From positions 61,226-125,225 of the forward strand of contig JABFVL010000050.1 of the NCBI GenBank assembly GCA_013362805.1: DNA of 64,000 nucleotides. Direction: 5' to 3'. The translations under genes were made by a program, and so were the position numbers. Position 1 is the first letter of the stretch. Every line of letters begins with the position of its first letter. Under the pieces are notes generated by a model. The model had not been told where the DNA came from. It searched no databases and saw only the letters and a list, made by a program, of their open reading frames with translations. This stretch comes from Mycobacteriales bacterium (GTDB taxonomy: Bacteria; Actinomycetota; Actinomycetes; Mycobacteriales; QHCE01). Positions 25,785-34,396 of the stretch are shown piece by piece.

Positions 25785-26039
25785 GTGAAGCTAAAACTCG
25801 ACCTACACGACATCTTTAACCGGAATCAGGATATTGACCGGGCACTGCGCGGGATTATCGATGAGGCTATTCGCAAGAAAGCGACATTGGTGGAGATCAT
25901 TCCAGGCAAGGGCTCGGGTCAGCTCAAAAAACGTGTACTGCGGTTTTTGGATCAGAAAGACATCAAGGCCCTATATCACCGCGTGGAAAAGGACTCCAAA
26001 AACTTCGGTCGAGTGTTTGTGCATTTCCGCTTTAAGTAG
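25785..26039 (+). CDS. Small Smr-domain protein (MutS2 C-terminal type)
   Basis: An 84-residue stand-alone Smr domain: LDLHDIF near the N-terminus, then EIIPGKGSGQLKKRVLRFL and NFGRVFVHFR at the end. Smr domains are found at the C-terminus of MutS2 and as free proteins; several have nuclease activity and act in ribosome rescue or DNA transactions. The DLH motif is present (the common form is LDLHG). The start is GTG 25785. It is likely co-transcribed with the PIG-L gene. Biological function here is unknown. Confidence 0.85.
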   Translation: MKLKLDLHDIFNRNQDIDRALRGIIDEAIRKKATLVEIIPGKGSGQLKKRVLRFLDQKDIKALYHRVEKDSKNFGRVFVHFRFK

Positions 26040-26128
26040 CGCTCTGGGGCAGGTGAGCATCCGTAGATCCATGGCGACGCGAGGCCGCTCAGAAAAAGTC
26101 CGTCACCAGCTGAAAGCTAGTGCGAAGT

Positions 26129-27823
26129 CTAGAGTGTTCCCTGGATGGCACCAGCGAGCTGTTTGGGCACGTCTTCGGCGGCAACGGGACGGGCGAGATG
26201 CCAGCCTTGCCCCATGAGACAGCCTAGTTGGCGCATGTGCCTGGCCTGAGCTGCGGTTTCAATGCACTCGGCGCTCACGGAAAGTCCTAGAGTGTTGGCG
26301 ATCTCGATAAGCCCGGCGATAAGTTGCGCGTCTTTTCCGTGGGTGTTGGTCAACCGATTCACAAATGTTCCGGCAATTTTAAGTGTATGAATCGGCAACT
26401 CTGCGAGGTATGCCAAATTAGAGTATCCGGTCCCAAAGTCGTCGATCGAGATGGTGACGCCCTCATCCGCGAGGGCTCGTAGGGCCCCAGCGATACGACA
26501 AACATCACGGGTGAACGCTTGCTCGGTGATATCGATCTGTAGGGCGGATGCCGGTATTTCATGCGCTTCGAGCGCGACTTTAATGTCCTGGACGAAGTTC
26601 GGGTCTTGGACTTGACGTGGAGCGGCGTTGATGCACAGTTTCATCTCGTCAGTCCACAGTCCTGCGGCTTTCCACTGCCGGAGCTGGGTACATACGGTGT
26701 CGAGCATCCACCGACTGAGCGGGAAAATGAATCCGGTCTTTTCGGCCAGCGATAAAAAGAAGTCGGGTTCTAGACGTCCCAGCATGGGATGTTGCCAGCG
26801 GATGAGAGCTTCCACGCCGATCACTTTTCGAGTGTCCAGCGCAAAAAAAGGTTGATACTGGACAAAGAATTCGTTGTTGGTGAGAGCTTCGGGCATGGCC
26901 GCGGCGACCATATACGACTGTGCTTCTCGCTTGCTGCGTTGGACGTCAAAGTGGGCTAGACAGGCTTTGCCGGCCGCTTTCGCCCAGTACATCGTCGTGT
27001 CCGCGTCACGCAAAAGTTGATATGGGTCCGCGCTCGGTGTGCATCGATGCACTACCCCTAGGCTGGCGGACACAAAAATCTCTCGTTCTTCGACTTGGAA
27101 CGGTTGTCGTAGGGCGTGCAGAATCTTTTCGGCTACTGGAGTCATGGTGAGCGCGTGGGTGCCGGTAAGAAGTAGGCCGAATTCATCCCCACCGAGTCGG
27201 GCTATCACGGCTTCGGGGCCAGCCGTATGTTGAATTCGTCGACTGACGCTGATGAGCAGTCGGTCGGCGATTTCATGGCCATATCGGTCGTTGATGAGAC
27301 GGAAGTCGTCTATGTCGAGATAGCACAGCGCAACCGAATCGTGGTCGCTTTGGCAGGCCACGCTGAGTTCCTGCATAAAATGGGCGCGATTGTGTAGGCC
27401 GGTGAGCGGGCAGTGCCGGGCCAGGTAGCTCAGTCTTTCTTGGGCTAGGTGCTGTTCGGTGACGTCATCAAAGACGGCGAGAATGTGTGTGGGCGTCCCC
27501 CGCTCATCGCGCAACGTGGATGCGAGCACTCGTATCCACGCGGTGGTGCCTTCGGTGCCCAGATACCTTTTTTCCATTTCGTAGTTTTCGAGTTCGCCGT
27601 TCAGGAGGGCTTGCAGGGGCCTCCACACGTCCGGTTCGTCGTCGGGGTGTGTGAAATCGGTGACGTGTCGGCGTCGAAGTTCGTCAATACTAGAACCGAG
27701 CATTTTGGTTAGTGCTGGGTTCGCTTCGAGGATGGCGCCTGTCATGTCGGCCAGGCCCACTCCGATGGCGCTGGATTCGAAAAGTGCGCGCAGGCGCAGG
27801 TCGGCGGATTGGCTGAGCGCCAC
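26129..27823 (-). CDS. PAS-GGDEF-EAL cyclic di-GMP enzyme
   Basis: A cytoplasmic protein of about 564 residues that may both make and break cyclic di-GMP. A PAS domain (about 10-120) with PAC-like HILAVFDDVTEQ precedes a GGDEF domain with intact active site RLGGDEFGLLL and an EAL domain with VEALIRWQHP, DDFGTGYSNL and the CIETAAQ motif, so both activities look possible. GTG 27823 with AGGGGA upstream is preferred; the frame is open to ATG 27964, but that extension is unlike the family. A paralogue lies 3 kb away at 29.2-30.9 kb, the two flanking a sortase operon. Confidence 0.9.
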   Translation of the reverse strand: MALSQSADLRLRALFESSAIGVGLADMTGAILEANPALTKMLGSSIDELRRRHVTDFTHPDDEPDVWRPLQALLNGELENYEMEKRYLGTEGTTAWIRVLASTLRDERGTPTHILAVFDDVTEQHLAQERLSYLARHCPLTGLHNRAHFMQELSVACQSDHDSVALCYLDIDDFRLINDRYGHEIADRLLISVSRRIQHTAGPEAVIARLGGDEFGLLLTGTHALTMTPVAEKILHALRQPFQVEEREIFVSASLGVVHRCTPSADPYQLLRDADTTMYWAKAAGKACLAHFDVQRSKREAQSYMVAAAMPEALTNNEFFVQYQPFFALDTRKVIGVEALIRWQHPMLGRLEPDFFLSLAEKTGFIFPLSRWMLDTVCTQLRQWKAAGLWTDEMKLCINAAPRQVQDPNFVQDIKVALEAHEIPASALQIDITEQAFTRDVCRIAGALRALADEGVTISIDDFGTGYSNLAYLAELPIHTLKIAGTFVNRLTNTHGKDAQLIAGLIEIANTLGLSVSAECIETAAQARHMRQLGCLMGQGWHLARPVAAEDVPKQLAGAIQGTL

Positions 27824-28012
27824 GTTGTGTCCCCTGTTGTTGACGGTTGATGGGCGTGCGGGCCCTGGGCGGGCTGGCAGGGTTCGGCAAGCACATTTGG
27901 CGCGGAACAATAGCAGCTTAGGTGAACATATGAAGGCTTGTGCCGTTTTGAAGAATATGCTCAACTAGCGTGATAATGGCCAAAACCGTGCATTTTGCCC
28001 TAGTGGGAGGAC

Positions 28013-28528
28013 ATGCCAATGGGATGGGCGATGATGGGAACGGGCGCTATCAGCGCGCTGCTAATGACCGCTGGTGTCGCCGCGACCACACCACAAAACC
28101 CTCCCCCGCCACCACCTGCTGGGCAAGCTGAGGTGAGTGTGAGCCCTGGGAACGTTGCTCCAGGGAGCAAAATTCGCATCACTGTCCACTGTCCAAACGC
28201 TAGAAACGCACCTCAGGGGCATGTGGACTCACCGGCGTTCACCACATTGGCGCTTGCGGAAGAAGCTGCCCCTAATGGTGGACTCTTCGCCGAGCCCACT
28301 GTCCGTGTTGATGTGTCACCTGGGCCCTATGAAGTCGTTGTGACGTGCCCGGACCAAAACACAAAACTTCGCGGCACGCTCACTATTTACGGGGTGCCAT
28401 CTAGTGGTCCTCCTACTGGCGGTGGCTATTTGGCCAAGGACCACACCTCACTGCTCGCCTCAGGCGCCGTCCTTTTGGCAGTAGGTGGTGGACTGGCCGC
28501 ATACGCGTTCCGAAGGCGTGAACAGTGA
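28013..28528 (+). CDS. Secreted, C-terminally anchored surface protein paired with sortase
   Basis: A 171-residue exported protein: a signal peptide (about 1-25, ending GVAATTPQ), a proline-rich spacer PPPPPPAG, an Ig-like beta domain (about 40-125) with one Cys pair (HCPN, TCPD), a Gly/Pro linker GPPTGGG, a membrane segment (about 146-165) and the tail RRREQ. It has the layout of a sortase substrate but no LPxTG; PPTG is the nearest motif. The sortase gene overlaps its stop codon by 4 bp. Role: probably a cell-surface protein handled by that sortase; function otherwise unknown. Confidence 0.78.
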   Translation: MPMGWAMMGTGAISALLMTAGVAATTPQNPPPPPPAGQAEVSVSPGNVAPGSKIRITVHCPNARNAPQGHVDSPAFTTLALAEEAAPNGGLFAEPTVRVDVSPGPYEVVVTCPDQNTKLRGTLTIYGVPSSGPPTGGGYLAKDHTSLLASGAVLLAVGGGLAAYAFRRREQ

Positions 28529-29199
28529 GCAATGTGCTCCTCGACGAGCTGTTTTCCTTGGGCCGCGCGATAGTCCGACATCGGCCAACCCAGGTCGCTG
28601 TCGCTGTGGTCACGATCATGGCCGGCGCGTTCTCACTAGGCATGGGAGTAGGGCAGAAAGCTGATCCGTGGACTCTGCCCGACTTCTCCATCAAGACCCG
28701 CAAAGTCTCTAGTGATGTAGCCTCGGTGAACCGCGCAGTACCCACACGTATTCGAATAAAAGCCATTGGTGTCGATGCGCCTATTGATGCCATGGGTTTG
28801 ACCTCAAACAGCACAATGGATGTGCCGTCGATCGACGAACCGACCCGCACAGGCTGGTATCGCGACGGCCCTAGCCCCGGCGAGTTGGGCTCGGCCGTGG
28901 TGTTGGGGCATGTTGACACCAGGTCAAAACCTGCCGTTTTTCACAACATCGGCGAGCTAAAAGCCGGGCATCGGATTGAAATCGACAGAGATGACCATTC
29001 AACGATCGTGTTCACTGTGGAGTCGGGAAAGCTCTACGATAAAAAGCGTTTTCCGTCGCACAAAGTGTTCGCGCGTCCCGGTGAGGCAACGCTTAACCTT
29101 GTCACCTGCGGTGGGCGCTGGAACAAGAAACTAGACTCCTACAGTCACAACATTGTAGTTTTCGCCCGTCACACCAGCACCAGATTGCCGGACCACTAG
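28525..29199 (+). CDS. Class F sortase
   Basis: A 224-residue membrane-anchored transpeptidase. One N-terminal membrane segment (about 24-42) is followed by the sortase barrel: catalytic His129 in LGHVDTRSKPAVF, Cys195 in LVTCGG and Arg215 in VVFARH. The class F features are TRIRIKAIGVDAPIDAMG before the core and TGWYRDGPSPGELGSAVV. Class F sortases are common in actinobacteria and their substrates are mostly unknown. The GTG start overlaps the upstream surface-protein gene (GTGA), making that protein the obvious candidate partner. Its 3' end overlaps the convergent GGDEF-EAL gene by 4 bp. Confidence 0.9.
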   Translation: MSNVLLDELFSLGRAIVRHRPTQVAVAVVTIMAGAFSLGMGVGQKADPWTLPDFSIKTRKVSSDVASVNRAVPTRIRIKAIGVDAPIDAMGLTSNSTMDVPSIDEPTRTGWYRDGPSPGELGSAVVLGHVDTRSKPAVFHNIGELKAGHRIEIDRDDHSTIVFTVESGKLYDKKRFPSHKVFARPGEATLNLVTCGGRWNKKLDSYSHNIVVFARHTSTRLPDH

Positions 29200-30902
29200 A
29201 AGAGGAGCGATGTGGCCAAACGAGCTTCTAGCGCATCGGGGCTCATGGAGCGGGCGAACAGCCAACCCTGCCCACTATCACAAGCAAGCTCCCGCAAGCG
29301 TTCAGCTTGTTCGCTGGTTTCTATGCCCTCGGCCGTGACCGAGACTCCCAACGCGTGCGCCAATGAAATCAGCGTGTGCACAAGTTTCTCGTGAGAGTCG
29401 CCTTCGAGCCCGTCGATGAATGAGCCAGCGATTTTGAGGGTGTGAACGGGAAGATCGCGCAAGTAGGCCAAATTAGAATATCCAGTGCCGAAGTCGTCAA
29501 TGGCTAGCCTCGCACCGATATTCGCCAGTGCCTGAAGCACCTGCAATGACTGATCACCGGGCTCCATAACCGCGCTCTCGGTTATTTCCAACTGCAGGCG
29601 ATGAGGCGGTAGTTCGGCGTCGGTCAGAACGGCTTTGACATCCGGGATGAGAGCCGGATCGCGAATTTGCCGCATCGCTACATTGACGCTGATATAGGGC
29701 GCGTCTTTGCCGAATGTTCGCTGCCACACCGCGGCTTGACGACACGCTTGTTCCAAAACCCAACGCCCCAATTTAATGATGGCCCCAGATTCTTCAGCCA
29801 GTGGGATAAAGACTCCGGGACATACCATTCCCTGAATGGGGTGCTTCCAGCGCACCAAAGCTTCCACGCCCTCGAGCTTGCGGGTCGCCAAGTTGACCAA
29901 AGGTTGATATTCGACGAAAAATTCGCCGCGTTCCAGGGCTCCTGGCATGTCAGTGGCCAAGGTGTTGCGATTGAGGGCACGGGCGTACCGTTCGATTTCG
30001 AAAATCTCGGATCGATTGCGTCCAGCGGACTTTGCCTCATACAAAGTCGCGTCGACATCGCGGAGCAAGGTCGCACTTGTGCTCTCGCTAACGGTGCGGG
30101 CAACGACACCAATGCTCGCTGTCACAGATAGTTGGTGGGAGCCGATCTGAAAAGGCGTTGCGTTTATCGCCTTCAGCGCACGCTCCCCCACCGCGAAAAC
30201 GCTTTCGCTGGTCGGCGGGTTCAACACGAGGATCGCGAATTCATCACCGCCCATGCGGGCCAGAAGGTGACCATCCAACGCCTCGTTGAGCCGCCGCGCC
30301 GCTTCGAGAAGCAGCTCATCACCCAGCAGGTGCCCGAGGCTGTCGTTCACCATTTTGAATTCATCCAGATCGAGCAGGCAGATGCCTATCTTTTGCTCTG
30401 GTGGGGCGGCGGTGAGGAGGTCATCTAGTTTGTCCAGGAAGCTGGTTCGATTGGGCAATGCGGTAACGGGGTCGTGGTTCGCTTGCCGGTTGAGCTTGTG
30501 AAGGACTGAGCGCCGCGCGGAGATATCGCGGATCATCCCGACAAAGAATTCCGGCTTTCCGGCAAAGTCTCGCAGCAGGGTAACGGTGATTTCAGTCCAG
30601 AACCACACACCGCGCGCGTGACGGTATCGTCGCTCGTATCGGAACTGGTTCCGTTCGCCACGAAGTAACTCGGTCCGATATTGCCGAAATCTGGTCGGTT
30701 CTTCCATCCGATGTCGACCATGTCGACTGTGGCTGCGCAAATATTCGATGGGATATCCGAATATCTTCTCTAGCTCTGCATTGCCATCAACAAGTGCGCC
30801 GGTTAAATCGGTGATTGCGATGGCCACAGGTGCGTGCGCGAATACCTGTTGGAAGCGAGCGTCAATGGCACGTGGTGGGGTGATGGTTTTTCCCGCCATC
30901 AT
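29196..30902 (-). CDS. PAS-GGDEF-EAL cyclic di-GMP enzyme (second copy)
   Basis: About 568 residues: PAS domain with PVAIAITDLTG and VGMIRDISARR (about 25-140), GGDEF domain with intact RMGGDEFAILVL, and EAL domain with VEALVRWKHP, DDFGTGYSNLAYL and GIETSEQAERL. Both active sites look complete. There are no membrane segments. ATG 30902 with AGAAGGG upstream is preferred; the frame is open to 30983. Domain order and sequence make it a paralogue of the protein at 26.1-27.8 kb. The PAS ligand is not predictable. Confidence 0.9.
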   Translation of the reverse strand: MMAGKTITPPRAIDARFQQVFAHAPVAIAITDLTGALVDGNAELEKIFGYPIEYLRSHSRHGRHRMEEPTRFRQYRTELLRGERNQFRYERRYRHARGVWFWTEITVTLLRDFAGKPEFFVGMIRDISARRSVLHKLNRQANHDPVTALPNRTSFLDKLDDLLTAAPPEQKIGICLLDLDEFKMVNDSLGHLLGDELLLEAARRLNEALDGHLLARMGGDEFAILVLNPPTSESVFAVGERALKAINATPFQIGSHQLSVTASIGVVARTVSESTSATLLRDVDATLYEAKSAGRNRSEIFEIERYARALNRNTLATDMPGALERGEFFVEYQPLVNLATRKLEGVEALVRWKHPIQGMVCPGVFIPLAEESGAIIKLGRWVLEQACRQAAVWQRTFGKDAPYISVNVAMRQIRDPALIPDVKAVLTDAELPPHRLQLEITESAVMEPGDQSLQVLQALANIGARLAIDDFGTGYSNLAYLRDLPVHTLKIAGSFIDGLEGDSHEKLVHTLISLAHALGVSVTAEGIETSEQAERLRELACDSGQGWLFARSMSPDALEARLATSLLF

Positions 30903-31070
30903 GTGTGCCCTTCTACCAGCCCGGAAAATCTCATCGAGCATAGGCCTAGATCGGCACAGGTGTAGCCCAAATGCTTTATTCATCCAGCATTATCGCGGAA
31001 CAAGGGTTTATCGTCACTATTTGCTGAATATGAATTACGTACAGTGTCCTATGTAGTTACCGTGACACCC

Positions 31071-31757
31071 ATGCACGTACCCGACGGATTCTTAGATCCC
31101 GCCACTACCGTGTTGACGACAGCCGTAGCTGGCGTAGCTCTCGCATTCGCGCTACGCGGCACCGGACGAGAATTATCTGAACGAACCGTGCCGCTGGCTG
31201 GCCTGCTCGCCGCGTTTCTTTTCGCGGTTCAGCTCATCAACGTCCCGCTAGGCATTGGCACCAGCGTTCACATTTTGGGGGTGGTGTTCGCGGCAATTGT
31301 GCTAGGCCCCTGCACCGCGCTGGTGTGCGCTAGCGTCGTGCTGCTCGTCCAGAGCTTTGTAATGGGCTTTGGCGGAGTGAGTGGATTGGGCGCCAGCATG
31401 ATCGTGATGGATCTAGTGCCGATTCTGATCGGCTATGGGCTATTTTCTGTGGCACGTAATCGCCTACCGGCTTCAGCTCACGGCGTGCTAGCGGGTGTAG
31501 CGGCCGGACTTTCAGCTGTGGCGGGAGCTGGAACCTTTTTAGGGCTGACTCTGGTCGGTGGCGCCGATGGGATATCCGATGTTCCCACATCCGTCGTCGC
31601 CGGATCCCTGTTGGGCTCTCACGTCATCTCTGGCCTGATCGAAGGAGTAATTACGACAAGCATGCTCGCGGCGCTTCACAAAGCACGCCCTGACCTCATC
31701 CGAGGGTTTGCGCCCCTATCTGAGTCCAGCCGCCCAGTGGTGGGGAGTCATCAATGA
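31071..31757 (+). CDS. cbiM: Energy-coupling factor transporter S component CbiM (cobalt/nickel)
   Basis: A 228-residue membrane protein with about seven membrane helices, the substrate-binding component of group I ECF transporters for Co2+ or Ni2+. ATG 31071 gives the obligatory N-terminus MHVPDGFLD, in which the amino group and His2 bind the metal; an in-frame ATG at 31044 would bury that motif and is rejected. Conserved helices include INVPLGIGTSVHILG and FGGVSGLGASM. It overlaps the CbiN-like gene by 4 bp. Cobalt supply for cobalamin synthesis or nickel for urease/hydrogenase are the usual purposes; the metal cannot be told from sequence. Confidence 0.92.
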   Translation: MHVPDGFLDPATTVLTTAVAGVALAFALRGTGRELSERTVPLAGLLAAFLFAVQLINVPLGIGTSVHILGVVFAAIVLGPCTALVCASVVLLVQSFVMGFGGVSGLGASMIVMDLVPILIGYGLFSVARNRLPASAHGVLAGVAAGLSAVAGAGTFLGLTLVGGADGISDVPTSVVAGSLLGSHVISGLIEGVITTSMLAALHKARPDLIRGFAPLSESSRPVVGSHQ

Positions 31758-32026
31758 CACGAAGACAAATCTGGTGGGGTTTGGGGCTTATCAGCGCCGG
31801 AGTACTCATGATCGGTTTAGTGGTGGCGAGTGTGAATCAACAAGAATCAGCTGATCCATATGGACATTCGCACCACGGCCAACAGTCAGCACGCTCAGGG
31901 CATCACGCCGAGAAAAAAGACAATTCTCTTGAACTACTTCGTGGACCATTAGCGGCAGTAGTAGCGTTTGCCGCAGTGATGGCAGCGGGGACCGTGGCGG
32001 TCCGTATGCGCAGCAAAAAGCGATGA
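31754..32026 (+). CDS. CbiN/NikN-like small membrane component with His-rich loop
   Basis: A 90-residue protein with two membrane segments (about 8-27 and 64-82) connected by an extracytoplasmic loop rich in histidine (PYGHSHHGQ, SGHHAEK). Position between cbiM and cbiQ and topology match CbiN, which is needed for metal loading of CbiM, although similarity to classical CbiN is weak. The loop histidines could collect Co2+ or Ni2+. It overlaps both neighbours by 4 bp. Confidence 0.78.
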   Translation: MTRRQIWWGLGLISAGVLMIGLVVASVNQQESADPYGHSHHGQQSARSGHHAEKKDNSLELLRGPLAAVVAFAAVMAAGTVAVRMRSKKR

Positions 32027-32772
32027 ACATGCGACAGCGACTCATCGAGCTTCCGCCCCAGTGCAAATTGGCCGCGCTGATCACTTTTGTGTGCGCCCTG
32101 GTCGCCACACCCGCCGTCCAAGCGTGGGCATTGCTGGGGCAAGGTCTGCTGCTGGTGTGCACAGCGCTGATCCTTGGTGTCTCAATGCGAACAATGGGGC
32201 GCGGGCTGCGAATCGAAGCACCATTTTTACTGCTCGCCGCGCTGTTGCCTTTCCTAGCCGATGGTCCAACCCACACGGTAGGCCCGTTCGAGCTCAGCGA
32301 AAGTGGATTGCAAGGAGCCTGGAGCATCGTCGTTAAAGCCGCGTTGGGAGCATGCGCGGCGGTGATTGTCGCTGCTACAACCCCGGCGCCGGCATTGATT
32401 AGCGGTGCCTATCGGCTGGGTTTGCCACAGCTCATGGTCGAGATCGCTGCGTTCATGGTGCGGTATGGGGTTGTGTTGCGCGAGGAATCCACTCGGGCGG
32501 CGCACGCGCGTGCCGCTCGAGGTTTTGGTAGCACAAAGCTGGGTTTTCTCGATCGTTTGCGGGTGTGGGCTAGGGCCGCCGCAGCACTATTTGTGCGTGC
32601 TTTTGAGCGTGGCGAGCGGGTCTATGTGGCCATGCTCGCCAGGGGCTATCGAGGGGGGCGGACCTCGTTCACTCCCCCGCGCTCCGGCACTGTCCAAGAT
32701 TGGTCCATCGCGTTTGCGGTCCCAATGTTGGCCATTGCTTGTGCGCTGGGGGCGTTGGTGCGCAATCAGTAG
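32023..32772 (+). CDS. cbiQ: Energy-coupling factor transporter T component CbiQ
   Basis: A 249-residue membrane protein of the EcfT/CbiQ family, the scaffold linking the S component to the ATPases. Several membrane helices precede the two cytoplasmic coupling helices carrying ARAARGF (about 160-170) and AMLARGYRG (about 200-208), the Ala-Arg-Gly motifs that engage the ATPase grooves. A final membrane helix ends the protein. It is normally followed by cbiO, but here the convergent pabB gene begins at once (7-bp overlap), so the ATPase must be encoded elsewhere. Confidence 0.9.
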   Translation: MNMRQRLIELPPQCKLAALITFVCALVATPAVQAWALLGQGLLLVCTALILGVSMRTMGRGLRIEAPFLLLAALLPFLADGPTHTVGPFELSESGLQGAWSIVVKAALGACAAVIVAATTPAPALISGAYRLGLPQLMVEIAAFMVRYGVVLREESTRAAHARAARGFGSTKLGFLDRLRVWARAAAALFVRAFERGERVYVAMLARGYRGGRTSFTPPRSGTVQDWSIAFAVPMLAIACALGALVRNQ

Positions 32773-33974
32773 TCGCCAGCCAGCACCTTCAGCAACGGGG
32801 CGGCCTTCGCATCAGCTTCGGCCACTTCAGCAACAGGGTCGCTGTCGATGGTGATGCCGCCGCCCGCCCATACATGTAGGCGCCCCTGACTGGCCGCCAC
32901 CGTCCGAATGGTGAGGCCCAGCGTGGTTTCGGTGGGAGTCATCCACCCGATAGCCCCCATGGCCGGGCCGCGCCCTACGGGCTCTAGCTGCGCCAATAGC
33001 TCAACGGCCGCTCGTTTCGGGGCGCCGGTGACAGAGCCGCCGGGGAACAATGCCCGGGCGATTTCTGTTATTCCAGTGGCTGGCTTGAGTGCACCTTGAA
33101 TGACTGATTCGGCTTGCCAGAGGTCACTCCAGCGGCGGATGCCGAATAGTTCGGTAACGCGCACAGTGCCAGTTTGAGCAAGGAGGGCCACATCGTTGCG
33201 CATGAGGTCAACGATCATTATGTGTTCGGCGCGTTCCTTGGCCGAGGCGAGAAGTTCGGTCTTGCCCGCCGCGGTGGCCGGGCGGGTGCCTTTGATGGGG
33301 CGGGTGGTGATGATGCCGTTTGAGATGTGCAGAAGCAATTCTGGAGTCGCGGTTGCCAGTGCCCATGTTTCTCCTACCATCAGGTCGCCATATGTGGCCG
33401 AGGGCAGTGTCGCGATGGCGCTCAGAGCCGTGAGCGGGTCTCCGGTGTACTGAGCGAAGCGATGACCCACCACGTTTGCCTGGTACACAGAGCCGCGTCG
33501 GATCGCTTGCTTAACGCTCTCGATGGCGGCGGAGTGTTCTTTATGCGTCCACGACGCATGCCAAGGCCCAATCGTGAGCGGTTCGGTCTGTTCATGCCGC
33601 ATGGTGACCTTTACGGCCGTCAGCGGATAGATCACCGCCGCGATATCTGGAATGTGTGGAGCTGGGCTGGTCGCGCCCACCGGGAGACCAGCGAGAGCCG
33701 CACAACCGGCCGCCGAGAAAAAAAGTTGAGCCTGCGCATTATGCGAAGAACCCGTAACCCCCGGGGCGTGGGGCTCGTTATCTGCGGGAAGGAAGGTGGA
33801 GAGATCATGGGCTGGAAGGCCGAAGGAGCACAGGAACGATTTCAGCATCGCGGCTGGATCGCCACCCTGCGCAACATGCCATTCCCAGCGAGCGAGCTCG
33901 ACATCAGCCACTTGCCCGAGGGTCCTCCCGAAAACGGTGGACCGAACCGTACACTCATCCATTTTCATGTCCAT
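32766..33974 (-). CDS. pabB: Aminodeoxychorismate synthase component I
   Basis: A 402-residue chorismate-utilising enzyme that converts chorismate and ammonia to 4-amino-4-deoxychorismate for folate synthesis. The active-site lysine in TTRPIKGTRPA separates PabB from anthranilate synthase, which has Ala at that place. Also present are HIMIVDLMRND, GGSVTGAPK and the C-terminal GGGITIDSDP. The glutamine amidotransferase partner (pabA) is not adjacent. It is shorter than typical (about 450 residues) because the N-terminal lobe is reduced, as in many actinobacterial copies. Confidence 0.9.
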   Translation of the reverse strand: MDMKMDECTVRSTVFGRTLGQVADVELARWEWHVAQGGDPAAMLKSFLCSFGLPAHDLSTFLPADNEPHAPGVTGSSHNAQAQLFFSAAGCAALAGLPVGATSPAPHIPDIAAVIYPLTAVKVTMRHEQTEPLTIGPWHASWTHKEHSAAIESVKQAIRRGSVYQANVVGHRFAQYTGDPLTALSAIATLPSATYGDLMVGETWALATATPELLLHISNGIITTRPIKGTRPATAAGKTELLASAKERAEHIMIVDLMRNDVALLAQTGTVRVTELFGIRRWSDLWQAESVIQGALKPATGITEIARALFPGGSVTGAPKRAAVELLAQLEPVGRGPAMGAIGWMTPTETTLGLTIRTVAASQGRLHVWAGGGITIDSDPVAEVAEADAKAAPLLKVLAGDY

Positions 33975-34058
33975 AACACGTCTGTTTTCCCCCGGATAGT
34001 CTTTGCCGAGCGGGAACCTAGTGTGAGGATAAACACAACTCGTTCAACGGAGCCTGAG

Positions 34059-34256
34059 ATGTGTTCACACGTACCGACCTGCCCCTCGGCGGATGCACCC
34101 GACCGAGAAGCAGCTCACGTAATAGTTGCCCACCCAGAACAGGGCTGGAGCCTGCTGTGCAATGGCGTCATCCTCTTTGAGGATACTGGCGAGCTTCTGC
34201 CAGGCGGACAGTCCATCGCACCCGCTAGACCAGAGCCAGCGCACCTAGCTGCATAA
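34059..34256 (+). CDS. DUF5999 family small protein
   Basis: A 65-residue protein, start ATG 34059 with CGGAG seven bases upstream. It reads MCSHVPTCPSADAPDREAA, then HPEQGWSLLCNGVILFEDTG and a Pro-rich tail, which matches the conserved actinobacterial DUF5999 family throughout. The Cys and His residues at positions 2, 4 and 8 may bind metal. Function is unknown. The same frame is open far upstream (to 33327) through the pabB antisense strand, but only the last 65 codons belong to the family. A hairpin terminator follows. Confidence 0.85.
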   Translation: MCSHVPTCPSADAPDREAAHVIVAHPEQGWSLLCNGVILFEDTGELLPGGQSIAPARPEPAHLAA

Positions 34257-34276
34257 ACAGGGCGGAAAAGCCTAAA

Positions 34277-34304
34277 GCGGCCAGTCTGAGACCCAGCTGG
34301 CCGC
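34277..34304. terminator. Hairpin terminator between convergent DUF5999 and gcvP
   Basis: GCGGCCAG (34277-34284) and CTGGCCGC (34297-34304) form a perfect 8-bp stem with a 12-nt loop, 20 bp after the DUF5999 stop codon and about 90 bp after the gcvP stop. It could serve both strands. Confidence 0.55.
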
Positions 34305-34396
34305 TCAACCACATCCCGAACGAGCACTTTTCCCAGTCGCACACCGTTAGGTGTCGCATTTCACTTCCATCCCCCGGAGCTGTAGCTCCGAAGCCG

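Noticed and set aside
30903..31070. Cobalamin riboswitch before cbiM
   Set aside because: The interval is short and I find no B12-box or other conserved element.
33327..34058. Upstream extension of the DUF5999 frame
   Set aside because: It runs antisense to pabB; only the last 65 codons match the DUF5999 family and have a ribosome site.
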